A stretch of 64,000 nt of DNA. Origin: Verpa conica. Taxonomy: Eukaryota > Ascomycota > Pezizomycetes > Pezizales > Morchellaceae. Every line of letters begins with the position of its first letter. The stretch's first letter is position 1. This document shows, piece after piece, positions 32,984 to 43,257 of this stretch. The DNA is taken from the NCBI GenBank assembly GCA_033030425.1, contig JAUFSD010000008.1, forward strand, positions 1,612,001-1,676,000, read 5' to 3'. The position numbers and the translations under genes were made by a program. The notes under the pieces are model-generated. The model ran no database searches and was not told the origin of the DNA. It saw only the letters and a list, made by a program, of their open reading frames with translations.

Positions 32984-34582
32984 ATGGCACTCCCTGTATA
33001 TACATTACCAGTCGATCAGGTGTCGGAGGACCCGGGGGTATTCGTCAGGGGTTCACAGTTTCGACTTCTCTGGAGTAGTATAGTCACCTTCAGTCTCTGC
33101 GTTTGGAGTGCATCACACCCAAATGTCATTCCAAATGTACTGGATTTTCCCATACACATACGGAGAAGCCGTATCCGTCGAATAGTATGCCAACTCACTA
33201 GCCCCCGACTTATATACCGGTATACCTGGATGTTCATTTCTGTAATGATCCCCCCAGTGATCATACTGTGTGCATACGGCCAAAGACGTGAGGCGAAAAG
33301 GCTCCAGGCGCTCTGGTTAGACCATTTCAAGATTGAAGAATTTGATGATGATGATATTGGCATAGAGGGGGGGTTTTTTGTGTTGATGGGTGGGATCACT
33401 ATCGACGTTAACGGAGGTTCTGTGAAGGATGAGAACGGTCATCCGATCCCTGACTGCACCTACACTTTAACGACCCGCGGCTTCAACGATTATTTAAAAG
33501 GTGGCTACATACATCAAAAGGCTATCCACAGGAACTCAATCCTTGATAAGGGGAAGGCCAACGGGCTTGCAAAGCTTCTTGTCTGTATCCAGGGATTCTG
33601 GTTGGCTGTCCAATGTATTTTTCGTTATGTTAATTCTATGCCAGTTACCGCACTCGAGGTACATGTGGTGACGCAGCTCTTGTGTGCACTGGTTACCTAT
33701 ATATTCTGGTGGGACAAACCTTTGAACGTTAATGAACCTATCAAGATTACCCTTGGAGCGCGAACGGTGGAGCCGGTGGTTGGGAATCAACGTGGGGGCG
33801 GAGAAAGCTTTACCCCAACTAATAAATCGGTGCAACCAATGGAAATCTCAGAAGCACCCGCTATTGAATTACCATCCGTTAGCCACAGCTTGCCATTAAA
33901 GCTACCAATGCCAGAGGAGGAGTCTGAAGAAAGCAGAGTGCTGAGATATGACCGCCTATTTATTACCGAGAAGCTTCGGTCAAACTCAATGCATATAATT
34001 CTCAGGGGTTATTATGACATTGGAGAATACCTTTGCGGTGATTGCAAGAGTCTAATCCTAGCAGCAACCCTAGCTGTTTTCAACGGTGCTATTCACCTAT
34101 TCGGATGGAACTCACGGGCTCCTACGCCGGCGGAAGGCTGGATTTGGCTGGCGTCCTCTATAGCAATATGTTTTGTACCTATTGCTCAGGTTATCCTTTC
34201 ATATACTGGCACCTACAAAGACTGCATCCTCCGAGTGTTGTGGGAAACGCGCTTTTACAACTGTGGCACTTTCATACACCTCGTCAAGATATTCCTGAGG
34301 GGCTGGCATGAGTTGACCACACTCTCTTCAGGGCATTCATACGAAAGTATTGATCAGAACACAGTACATACCAACAGAGATATTGAAAAAGTAGCCCGGC
34401 GTGAGAGGAGTACAACGAGATCGCTACTACGGCTACTTATCACTTTAGTAGAAGTCCTTTTAACTTTTGTCTATATCTTCTGTGCCTCTTTTATTATCGT
34501 GGAATGTTTTCTATGTCTGCGTAGTGTTTCTCCCGAGTCGTTTATTAGAATGCCTTGGTCCAACTTTCTTGCACACTTTTGA
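32984..34582 (+). CDS. Multi-pass fungal membrane protein, 532 aa, function unknown
   Basis: A single exon runs from ATG 32984 to TGA 34580-34582, intact. A first hydrophobic stretch follows FRLLWSSIVTFSLCVW and is preceded by an extracellular-type N-terminus. Family-like landmarks are SHPNVIPNV, the Gly-rich GGFFVLMGG (about residue 130), the DKGKANGLAKLLVCIQ block (about 190), and YIFWWDKPLNV (about 235). This order is that of a common uncharacterised fungal integral-membrane family. A polar Pro/Glu-rich loop (about 255-315) separates it from four more C-terminal hydrophobic spans (about 340-515). No signal for catalysis is seen. It is flanked by repeat-rich DNA on both sides. Confidence 0.75.
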   Translation: MALPVYTLPVDQVSEDPGVFVRGSQFRLLWSSIVTFSLCVWSASHPNVIPNVLDFPIHIRRSRIRRIVCQLTSPRLIYRYTWMFISVMIPPVIILCAYGQRREAKRLQALWLDHFKIEEFDDDDIGIEGGFFVLMGGITIDVNGGSVKDENGHPIPDCTYTLTTRGFNDYLKGGYIHQKAIHRNSILDKGKANGLAKLLVCIQGFWLAVQCIFRYVNSMPVTALEVHVVTQLLCALVTYIFWWDKPLNVNEPIKITLGARTVEPVVGNQRGGGESFTPTNKSVQPMEISEAPAIELPSVSHSLPLKLPMPEEESEESRVLRYDRLFITEKLRSNSMHIILRGYYDIGEYLCGDCKSLILAATLAVFNGAIHLFGWNSRAPTPAEGWIWLASSIAICFVPIAQVILSYTGTYKDCILRVLWETRFYNCGTFIHLVKIFLRGWHELTTLSSGHSYESIDQNTVHTNRDIEKVARRERSTTRSLLRLLITLVEVLLTFVYIFCASFIIVECFLCLRSVSPESFIRMPWSNFLAHF

Positions 34583-35564
34583 TAAAATAAAACCTTGAGG
34601 ACTCTTATCTACCTCTTTCTTTCTTTCTTTCGATATATGTTTGTTTAGAGACCATGTACTAGCACCTAATATAGATATGAGCAGTTTATCCATTACTAGT
34701 AGATATTCTACCTCTTGAGAGAAGGACGTTTTACGTTCGATTTACAATGATTGTACAGACGAGTGAAAAAAAAACTGATAGAGCACCCTCCGGTTTTACA
34801 CCAAAATAGGCACTTCTTATGGTGCTATTCTTAATGATAGAGAATCATGGAACATCTCATTTCTTTTCAAGGGTAAACTCACTCCAAGATCTCTCCTATA
34901 ATTTTTAGATTTCTTTAAAGTAGTTCCCGTTGTGGCACGTGATAGGCTGAATAAGCCACTTGGCATCAGTACGCTCTATAGATAGACTCATAAGTTTTTG
35001 GGACTTATTGATGATATATTTATCCAGCTTCTGAAGCCCTTGAATATAAAGGTTGTATCCTTCTATGAAGAGAGGGAGTTCAGGTAGCTCTAATCAGCTT
35101 AGTTTGGTAATCTTGATCTTCCATAATATATTACGGCGTTTAGGCGAGGGCCAGAGAATATATCCGTATGATAACTCGGGAGATCTAGATTTGTCTGTTA
35201 TCAGATAGAGAACAGATCCGCGGTCCTCCAAACACCAAACACACATCAGCCTACACAACGCCCTCTATTGATATACTGCTTCTTGGGTAGTAGGCCTTAA
35301 ACACCACATACACCAGTGACTAAAATAACGACTAAGATACCTCCCCAAACACATCTAGCATTATACACCGGCAGAAACTAGAAACTAGATAACACAACTA
35401 TAACTACTCTAGAGAGAACATTCTACCAATCATAAAAACCCGACCAACCCATTCCAAACATAAAACACGCTGCAACTGGCACAACGGGTGTCATCAAATA
35501 GTATACTTATATCTCGGCCTACAACCGCGTCAGTACACCAACCCAAGAGGAGGGGGGGTTGAGG
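34583..35564. other. Spacer, nothing recognised
   Basis: A TTTC tetranucleotide run lies at about 34615-34632, just after the preceding gene. No gene or RNA is seen. Confidence 0.5.
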
Positions 35565-37516
35565 TTAGGGGACATACGATTCATCGCCTAATTCGGCGAT
35601 ATCTTCCTCGCTCATTCCTTCGACTTTGTAGTCTTCTTCGCCACGTGCGCGGCGGGCATTTAGTCTAGAGAACCAGAACTAAGGTGTTGTTAGTGTTTGT
35701 GTTTAGTATACCTGGTGGGGACGTTCGGGGGTCTATACTCACCCACATAAAAGCGTAAACCAACCCAGAGAACCCCACCATAGATAACGATACAGCATGG
35801 CCTTTAATGTATCTACACAACATATCAGTACAGACCTTCCGCCTACTAAAAAAACACACTTCAAACCCACCTCGGCCCATCCGTCGAGATATAAATCTAC
35901 ACACACACACACCAGTCAGCCACACACTTTCCCGGGGCGTGGACAAAAAAAAATACATACAAAAGGCGACATGATCCCACTGGCGTTCCCAACCGTTAAT
36001 TGGAAACCCGACGCAGCAGTTCTTTTTCCGTACCGGGGGCAATTATTCGGTAACCAAGCTAATGGCAACCCTACAGCGACGTAGAGTCCCATGGCGACAA
36101 GGAAGCACCCGAGGTAGTGCACGCCGCTGGAGGCGTTGGAGAGGAGGAGACCGTACCCGATGATGGAGACGGATGCGAATGCGACGATGTAGATCCCGCG
36201 CCGGGAGTGGCTGTCGGAGAGACGGGCGACGATGAGGTATGTTATTGCGCCGAGGGCGTAGCAGGGGATGGTTAGTGCTTGGACTTGTGGGTTGCTCCAG
36301 GTTCCGATGGCTTTGATTATTGTTGGGAGGAAGGTGCTGAAGCCTGTGTTTGTTAGACATGGGGGGGGGGGTTCGGTGGTGGGGGACGTACCGTAGAGCA
36401 TGGTGTCGATCCCGAATTGGGCAAATGCGCTGTTATCATGTTAGTAGTGTAGAGGGGGAGTAAGAGAGGGGGAGTATACAATGCCCAACATTTCCAATCG
36501 GAGAAGCAGGATCTAACGTCTTTCCAGTGGAATTGCTGAGCGCTGGTGGTTTGTGATACCTCACGGCTTCTTCTCGCGATTAGGAACTTTCTCTCCTCCT
36601 CTGTGAGGTAACTCGCTGTTTCAACGCTGTCTTCTAAGAAGAAGTACACTGCGAATCCCAAGATGACGGTTGGGATGCCCTCGAGGATCAAGATCCACCT
36701 CCAGCCGCTCATGTCGCGGAGCCCATCCATGAACCCGATCAGGTATGCCAAGAGCCCACCACATGCCCCGGCGAGTGCGGCAGACACGAAGAGATATCCG
36801 ATACGAAGTGCGAGCTCCTTTTTGCTGTAGAAGAAGGTTAGGTAGATTGTAAGCCCGGGGAAGAGCCCTGCTTCGGCTGCGCCGAGGAGTAGGCGACAGG
36901 CGATAAGACCCCCGTAGGACTGAACAAGCCCGGAGCATGTAGCGATGATACCCCAGATTACTGTGATTATCGTGACTGAAGGGGGGGGGGATTAGCTATC
37001 TGCGACCGCGATTCAATGTGCGCAGAGTGGGTTCTTACTGTAGCGTCGGGGAGTAAATTTCTTCAAGACCAAATTGCTGGGAATCTCGAAAAGCTATTAT
37101 ACGATTAGAAAGAAGCCCCCCCCCCAATTGGGCAGATTGGAGTTTCACCAAGTATGTAACAAACAGGATTGACACGGCGACTTGGTATTGGTTCCCTTTG
37201 AGCCCTAAATCTTCTTCTAGACCATAAAGCCTCGCATTCCCGATATTCACTCTGGAGACCTCCATGTTAGTGCTATTTACCCAATTGAGGGGGGTATCTC
37301 ATACCTATCGAGAAAACTAAAGAGATAAAGCATCATGATAATAGGAATGATGTGTTTATCCATCTTCCTGACGACCTTGCGCTCGTACTCGACATCGTAA
37401 CCGTCCTCCACATCCTCCCCACCGAATGTACCCACAACGCCCTGACCGTTCGAAGACGAGTGTTGAGATACTTTATCCATCTGGCGCATGTCTGTTGGAG
37501 TCTTCTCTGTTGTCAT
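35565..37516 (-). CDS. MFS transporter of the Dal5 (anion:cation symporter) type, 9 exons, 498 aa
   Basis: Exons on the minus strand are 37516-37305, 37251-37149, 37093-37039, 36975-36480, 36429-36392, 36343-35961, 35896-35871, 35812-35743 and 35678-35565. Introns are 48-64 nt, and every junction keeps frame (499 codons with TAA). Motifs of the allantoate/nicotinate-type carrier family in order: FLDR-VNIGNARLYGLEEDLGL, TYLLFEIPSNLVLKKF, RLLLGAAEAGLFPG, GWRWILILEG, FGIDTMLYGF, GPRYIKGHAVSL, and the C-terminal VEGMSEEDIAELGDES. About 12 membrane spans are expected in the plasma membrane. The substrate is not predictable and is likely an organic anion or vitamin-like solute. Three of the eight introns contain G/C homopolymer runs of about ten bases. 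No break is seen. Confidence 0.9.
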
Positions 37517-39270
37517 ATTTATATAGAGGCCCCTTTGCTAGCCTTATGACGTTGTTCCTCTTTTCTTTTCTTTTTCTTGTGTTCGGCGGACAGCCGGATT
37601 TGGATGAATTTGCGCTGTACGATAGGAACAACTCTGTCTCAATTGCTCTGGTGGATGAACTCTTCTTCCCCCCAGTAATAAATAGTCCCTCCTCCCCTCC
37701 CTCCCTCCGCTCTCGCAGATCTCCGGGGTGCTTACGATACTAATCGGACACCCTCCGAGACACATGATGTATCTATCTATCGTAATCTCACTCCGGGTAA
37801 GCCCCCGCGATAGGGTATTCTTCAGGTGATACTCTGCTCTACATCCTTGCGCTTGCTTGGCTTCGGATCTCCCTGGGGTCGGGTCTCACTACTATATGTG
37901 CACTCTTAGTATGAATCTTGTTCTTTAACTTTAACCACCGCGTCGGTAGTGGGGGCGTATGTGTCCCGGCTATAGATCTGCGTGCCGGTTTTTAACTATT
38001 AGTACCGTGTTTTTCTTTTTCTTTTCTTTTTTTCCGCACGTGGTATCACAATCACACACTCGCACACTCGCACACTCGGAGTCAGCATGTAGTTGAATAT
38101 CTAATCACGGGATTTTTAAACATAATACACGCAGTGAATTATCCACTCGCGGAGAATATCTCCCCCCCCTCCTTCCCTCCCTTCACTGCCTCTCTAAATG
38201 ATCAATCACTCTTGGGTGTACAAGTTACACTCGGGCTTCTGCTTTGATATAACTAATCTTACGTTATGAGAGATTACTCTCGTTACCTGGGTATGTGTGA
38301 CGGGCGGATATGTACGGATCAGTAGGGCTACTTTGTTTTTCTTTTCTTTTTTTCACTTTAATCTGTTGTGGATTTTTTTCTAGGTTGATTTAGCCGGTGG
38401 GTAGGTAGGTTGTAGGATTATTGGTTACATTTTGTATCGTTTGAGGCTATGCGGCGTAGATGGAAAAACTGTATCTTGCTTATAAGATGTTTACAAGATC
38501 TAGTCACTTGGTCTATAGAGGGCGCTAATATTACTCATGATAAAGTCCTAAAGACACAATGGGTTATTTTACTAGAATGGGAATTTGGTGAGTCACTAGT
38601 TACTATCCAGTATGCTTAACAACTTAACGGGTTACAACTGCATGCGCTTGTCGACATGGTTATATCAAATGTAGCCTCAGGCACCAGTACCGGCGGTTAG
38701 ATGGTAATTAATATTCTGTACTTGTCATCTAGGTACCAATTGTATAATACGGGGTAAAGCCAATCGGTAAAACATTAAATAAGTGCATTATTTGAAACTA
38801 GGGGTCCAATCAAGGGGTGTTTCATACTATTTACCCCCCCCCCAGACACCTCTAGATATTACATACGAGGGTTGAGATTATGAGACCTCTCAATTCTTAC
38901 TAATTGAGAGGTAAACCGAATACGATATAGACAGCTTGAGGCTCAACACAGAAGCTTTTTACCGAGACTACCCTACAGCGGACATCCCCGTAGTCTATAG
39001 TAGTAGATCCGCATGGAGACATCAGACATAGACATGTCTCAGTACAATTAATTCATGCGGGGGAGGGGGGAGGCCTATAAGGGGTGTCATCCACCATGAA
39101 ACGGCCGCACCGCCGCCTTACGAAGTCATCGGCAACCGGAAGCATGGACAAACCGGATTACCGACGGCCAGTTACCCGCACCTCGACACAACATCCCCCC
39201 CCCCTTGAGCTCCCCCGACCTCCACCGCCAGCACCTCACGAGTATACTAGACGACCTGTGTATGTGAAAG
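37517..39270. other. Intergenic region between MFS and proline-rich genes
   Basis: Both promoters must lie here (the genes diverge). Pyrimidine-rich tracts at about 37550-37580 and 38000-38035 and an 11-bp hairpin at 38885-38912 (ACCTCTCAATT with its inverse) are visible. A frame at 39084-39270 is Pro-rich but is more likely leader sequence than an extra exon. Confidence 0.5.
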
Positions 39271-40960
39271 ATGAATCCCTTCAGGAAGAAGTCACCCGCC
39301 GACAAGGAGGTACGGGTGGACGAGACCGTCACACAGCTAGCCGGTACTGCTCGGGTATCGGTGTCACCGGCAGCACAAAGCACAGGCACGGTGGGAGTGG
39401 AAGATGGGGAGAGCCCAGGAGTGCCTCTGGATCTATGGTCTGATATAGCTCCAGGTGTGTTTGTATTCTCTTCTTTTCTGTAGGCTCTTTGGCTGACCAC
39501 CAGAGTTGTAGTAGCGATCGTCTCTCCTACATCCCCACAACGTGCAAGCACAGTTGGGGGTGAAGGGGCAGATGCGATTCTGGATCTATGGGCAGATACA
39601 GCTCCAGCTCCAGGTATGTTTATATTCTTCTCTACTTGGGCTGTAGCTGATTTAGAGAATCATAGCATCCAATCCAGCTGCATCCCCCACTTCACGTGCA
39701 TCCCCGGCCTCACCTCCGCCATCCTCAAAGGTCACTCCTAGAAGTCCCCCTCCACCTGTTGCCCCTCGTCGGCCCCGCTCCCAAATCATAGGCAAGAGAA
39801 TACCCACCCCGGAACGCACCGCAACACCAGAACCGTCTATAGACCCGTTCAACCCTAACCCAGACACATCCTCTGAATCAGATGCCGAGCCCCCCGCAGC
39901 CAGCTTCGCCCCGCGACAAGCTCCGCGGAGCATGTCCCCCGCAAACCCGTTCCTTAGAGGGTCAGACGGAGGTGTTCGCCGCTCACTAGATATGAGTGAT
40001 TTCTCCACCGCCACGCCGGGGGTTCCAAAACCGGGAAGACAGAGCTTAGATGTGGATGCATTCAAAAGACTCATGCTCACGGGTCAATCCACACCCGCAC
40101 CACAACTAGATAGCTCCTCAACCGACACCAGCAGTGTGTCCAGACAATCCATATTCGAACCAATCCTTGAAACAGAGACTCCAGAAACAAATATACAAGA
40201 AACAGAGACCCCGCGAACGAGTCATGAGATCGACGACAATAACGACGACGGAGGTAGGTCAGGAAGAGTACGGTCTGTTAGTGGCGGTAAGGCACGACCT
40301 AAACCACCACCCCCGAAACCACGCAGCCGCGGCGCACCCAGTGGAAGATCACCCATAACCTCAACCACCACAATCACTATACCCACATCTCCACCACCAC
40401 CTCCACAGAGTAGGGTTCTTCGCCCACTTTCTCAAATAACCCCACCCCAAACCCTGTTATCACCAACCCCCACCTCACCCCCCCAACAATCCACATCCCC
40501 AACATCACCACCAACCTCCCCGGCCACATCAATCCGGAAGCGTATCCCACCTTCACCGCCCCTATCCCGTCGCCAATCAGTCCATAAACCAAACCCTAGC
40601 AATGCAGAACCAGAGCGCCCCGTAACCCCCAGTAGCGCGAAGATGAAACCTCCACCTCCCCCCATGCGGCGGATGAAAAGTGTGAATAATAGACCCCACG
40701 AACGTAGTCTCTCGATTAATACAATGCCCCCTCCACCACCGCCACCGCCGCCACCCCCGGGGACGGTGAGGAGTAGGAGCTCGACGGTGTCTGTGGTCGT
40801 GGAGCCTCAAGTGCCGCTGGTGACGAGTTCGACGTGGCCGGTTCAGCCGGAGGAGGCTGATATATTGGTGGATTTGCAGAAGTTGCAGAGGGAGGTGGAT
40901 GAGTTGAGGGGGAAGTATGAGGGTAGGAAAGTAGATGTTGGGGTTGCTGCGGGGGAGTGA
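39271..40960 (+). CDS. Proline-rich, SH3-ligand-like protein, 3 exons, 526 aa
   Basis: Exons are 39271-39454, 39512-39613 and 39666-40960, with introns of 57 and 52 nt (donors GTGTGT and GTATGT). The junctions give one frame of 527 codons with TGA. The protein begins MNPFRKKSPADKE. Exons 1 and 2 both end in a LDLWxDxAP motif. Exon 3 has RRSLDMSDF and SLDVDAFKRLMLTG, a conserved-looking core, then long Pro tracts (KPPPPKPR, PPPPPMRRMKS, an 11-residue Pro run) typical of actin-regulating or SH3-binding proteins, and a C-terminal coiled coil (DILVDLQKLQREVDELRGKYEG). A verprolin-like or cell-polarity role is inference from composition. I do not assign a gene name. Confidence 0.7.
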
Positions 40961-41818
40961 TCGTTAAGAGGTTTTATACTGTTTTTTTTGGCGGGGGGGG
41001 AGGGGGGTTGTAGGTTTTGGGGTGTATAGATATATATATATATTTTTTTATAGGGTTAGGTTGGAAGTGGGGGTCGTGCTGGGCGCGGTACATGGGGTTT
41101 GATGGTTGGTTTTTTTTTCCTTTTGGAATGTGTGTTGTATCTGATGGGTTATATCTATTTTTTTTGTTTTGGGGGTGGGTACAGGCGAGGAGCGATTTTA
41201 GCTTTGTTAGTCATGAGGTTGGCGGGAATATATGATATGGTGCTTTTTAGGGAGTTTTCTTTTGAGTACTGAGTACAGTAAAGAGGGGTAATATAAACGT
41301 GTTTGTGCGAGTGAGGTTTCGAGTTCTGTTGGATCTGTATGGTTTATGGGGCTTTGGGGGTGATTAGACTTCTTTATAAAGCCTGGGTTTGTCTATAGTA
41401 GTAAATGATTGCTATTCTATGTCTGTGTACTATGAATGGTGCTGTCGGTAGAGCTCAACTGGGTTTCTTTGGAAGCTTGGCAGCTATGTCTAGCTCAGGG
41501 CAGTGTGTTTAGAATATTTGTTAGTAGGTCTAGGTATGGATTTTGAACGGTTTCTAGGTATACCTGAGTGCTTGGTAACTTGAGTTTCTTTCTCACGGCC
41601 CGTAGATGTTCTATAGAGTCTGTCTCGTGTATAAATGACGAAAATAGGTAGACTACTGTGTAGATACCCCAACCCCAATACTTCCCCCAAAAATAAAAAA
41701 TAAAAAAATAAAAATAAAAGGAGATGGGAGGTAAGATAGTTATTTGGGCTGGTAACTAGACTTCGGATACTAAAATATGAAAATCTTAGAAAAGAAGAGG
41801 ACCAAAAAGAACAGAGTA

Positions 41819-41996
41819 CAGCACAGTCGCCCTATAAGAATTCGGGCTATAAGAATATTCGCGTTATAAGAATACGTGTCTAGGACCGAAAATTGGTTAA
41901 TTATTTTATGGGCACTAGTATTCCCCTATAAGAATGTCCACTCTATAAGAACACAGGTTCGCTCTATTTTCATGTTCTTATAGGGCGACTGCGCTG
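41819..41996. mobile_element. 178-bp pogo/Tigger-like MITE
   Basis: Ends CAGCACAGTCGCCCTATAAGAA and TTCTTATAGGGCGACTGCGCTG are inverted repeats with two mismatches. TA flanks are at 41817-41818 and 41997-41998. Interior TATAAGAAT units are repeated in both orientations. The CAGT/CAGC-type start and TA duplication are the pattern of the pogo/Fot/Tigger group. Confidence 0.85.
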
Positions 41997-42370
41997 TAGT
42001 AACAAAGGACCTCGGGGGAGACGAATAGCAAGAATAAATGATGTAAGGTCATGAAACGCTTCTGTTTGTGGGAAAGCGAGACAGGCCTAGAATGTCTTGA
42101 TTGCTCCTCCCTCTCCCTCTCTACCACCGTTAGAGACAGTATTATCGGTATTGATATAAGACACACTTGTACTTGATTTGATAGAATTTAAAAACATACA
42201 CGAGAGGACCCAATTATAGCGATGATCCTTGTTAAAGACTACGAAAGCTAAATACAAAGCACCAAAATCAAAATTAGGAAGAGTTACAAGAGAGTAAGCT
42301 GGATCATCCTTTTTAGTTGAAGTGGCTAAATAAATATTATTATCTCTGGTTAATGAGACCAAGCAGTATA

Positions 42371-42545
42371 CAGTACACTTCCGTTATAAGAATACTCGTT
42401 ATAAGAATAACCGCTCTATAAGAATATGGTATACCTGTCCCATTTTCGGTTTAGGGTGGGTTATACGCATCCGTAATAAGAATAAGTAGTCTATAAGGAT
42501 ATGAAATTTCGGTCCCAAGCGTATTCTTATAACGGAAGTCTACTG
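42371..42545. mobile_element. 175-bp pogo/Tigger-like MITE, second subfamily
   Basis: Ends CAGTACACTTCCGTTATAAGAAT and ATTCTTATAACGGAAGTCTACTG with TA at 42369-42370 and 42546-42547. It has the same TATAAGAAT interior units as the element at 41819 but a different outer sequence. Confidence 0.85.
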
Positions 42546-43257
42546 TATATACAGACCTCTATAGGGATATGTAGCTATGCACGTGCTAATAGCGAGGCCC
42601 ACCACTTTGAGACCGGTAACTTTTGAAAAGAAATGTTCTTTTAGGCTAGATTTAGAAAAATAGGCGAACTTTGGGGGCTTGGAAAAGGAGGCGGCCCATT
42701 TATATTCGACGTGTGCAGCTCAGTGTGCAAATTAGATGGACAGAAACTGTTCTATAGTCACTCTTCTTTCGTTTACAAGTATTTATACTCGTGAGCCAAA
42801 TTGTATTTACACTTGGAGCACTGCCGTCGAGCCGCCGTATCATAGCTTTATGTATAGATATAGAATATTACTTCTAAATAGTAAAGAAGCCACACCAGGG
42901 CAGTATTTAAATAGAGCTCAATAGAGCAGCCGGAAAAGACGCGGACCGCAGGGACCCCAAACCCTGTCGGGAGATTGGTGAGAAGTCAAAAATTTATAAC
43001 CCATACGAGTTACCTAATATAACAGGCAAGCCTATTTAATACCTTTACTCTGAGGGAAAAAAATTATTTAGGGGTTCAGAATCTTTGTGATATTTCTAAT
43101 GCCGTAGGCTGTACACTACCTATCCATTATATATATTTACTACCAGAATGCTTGGGTATATTCCAGAGAAAACCATATAACCACATTATGATTCGGCAAA
43201 CTAACCCAATAAGTAACTAGCTTTTAGTTATTTAACATAACGAGAAAGACAGAGAAC

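Larger units (their letters stand above)
40961..43257. other. Intergenic region with two MITEs
   Basis: T- and G-rich sequence follows the proline-rich gene. Two pogo-like MITEs are annotated separately. Between them, the minus strand 42087-42362 has a coding-like frame (LVTLPNFDFGALYLAFVVFNKD) without a start codon, perhaps an exon relic. Confidence 0.45.

Noticed and set aside
36043..36360. Arg/Ser/Pro-rich ORF on the minus strand
   Set aside because: It is an alternative frame of MFS exon 6 and has the composition of a GC-skewed shadow, not a protein.
40377..40810. Gly-rich minus-strand frames opposite the proline-rich gene
   Set aside because: Gly-rich frames are expected as the complement of CCN proline codons.
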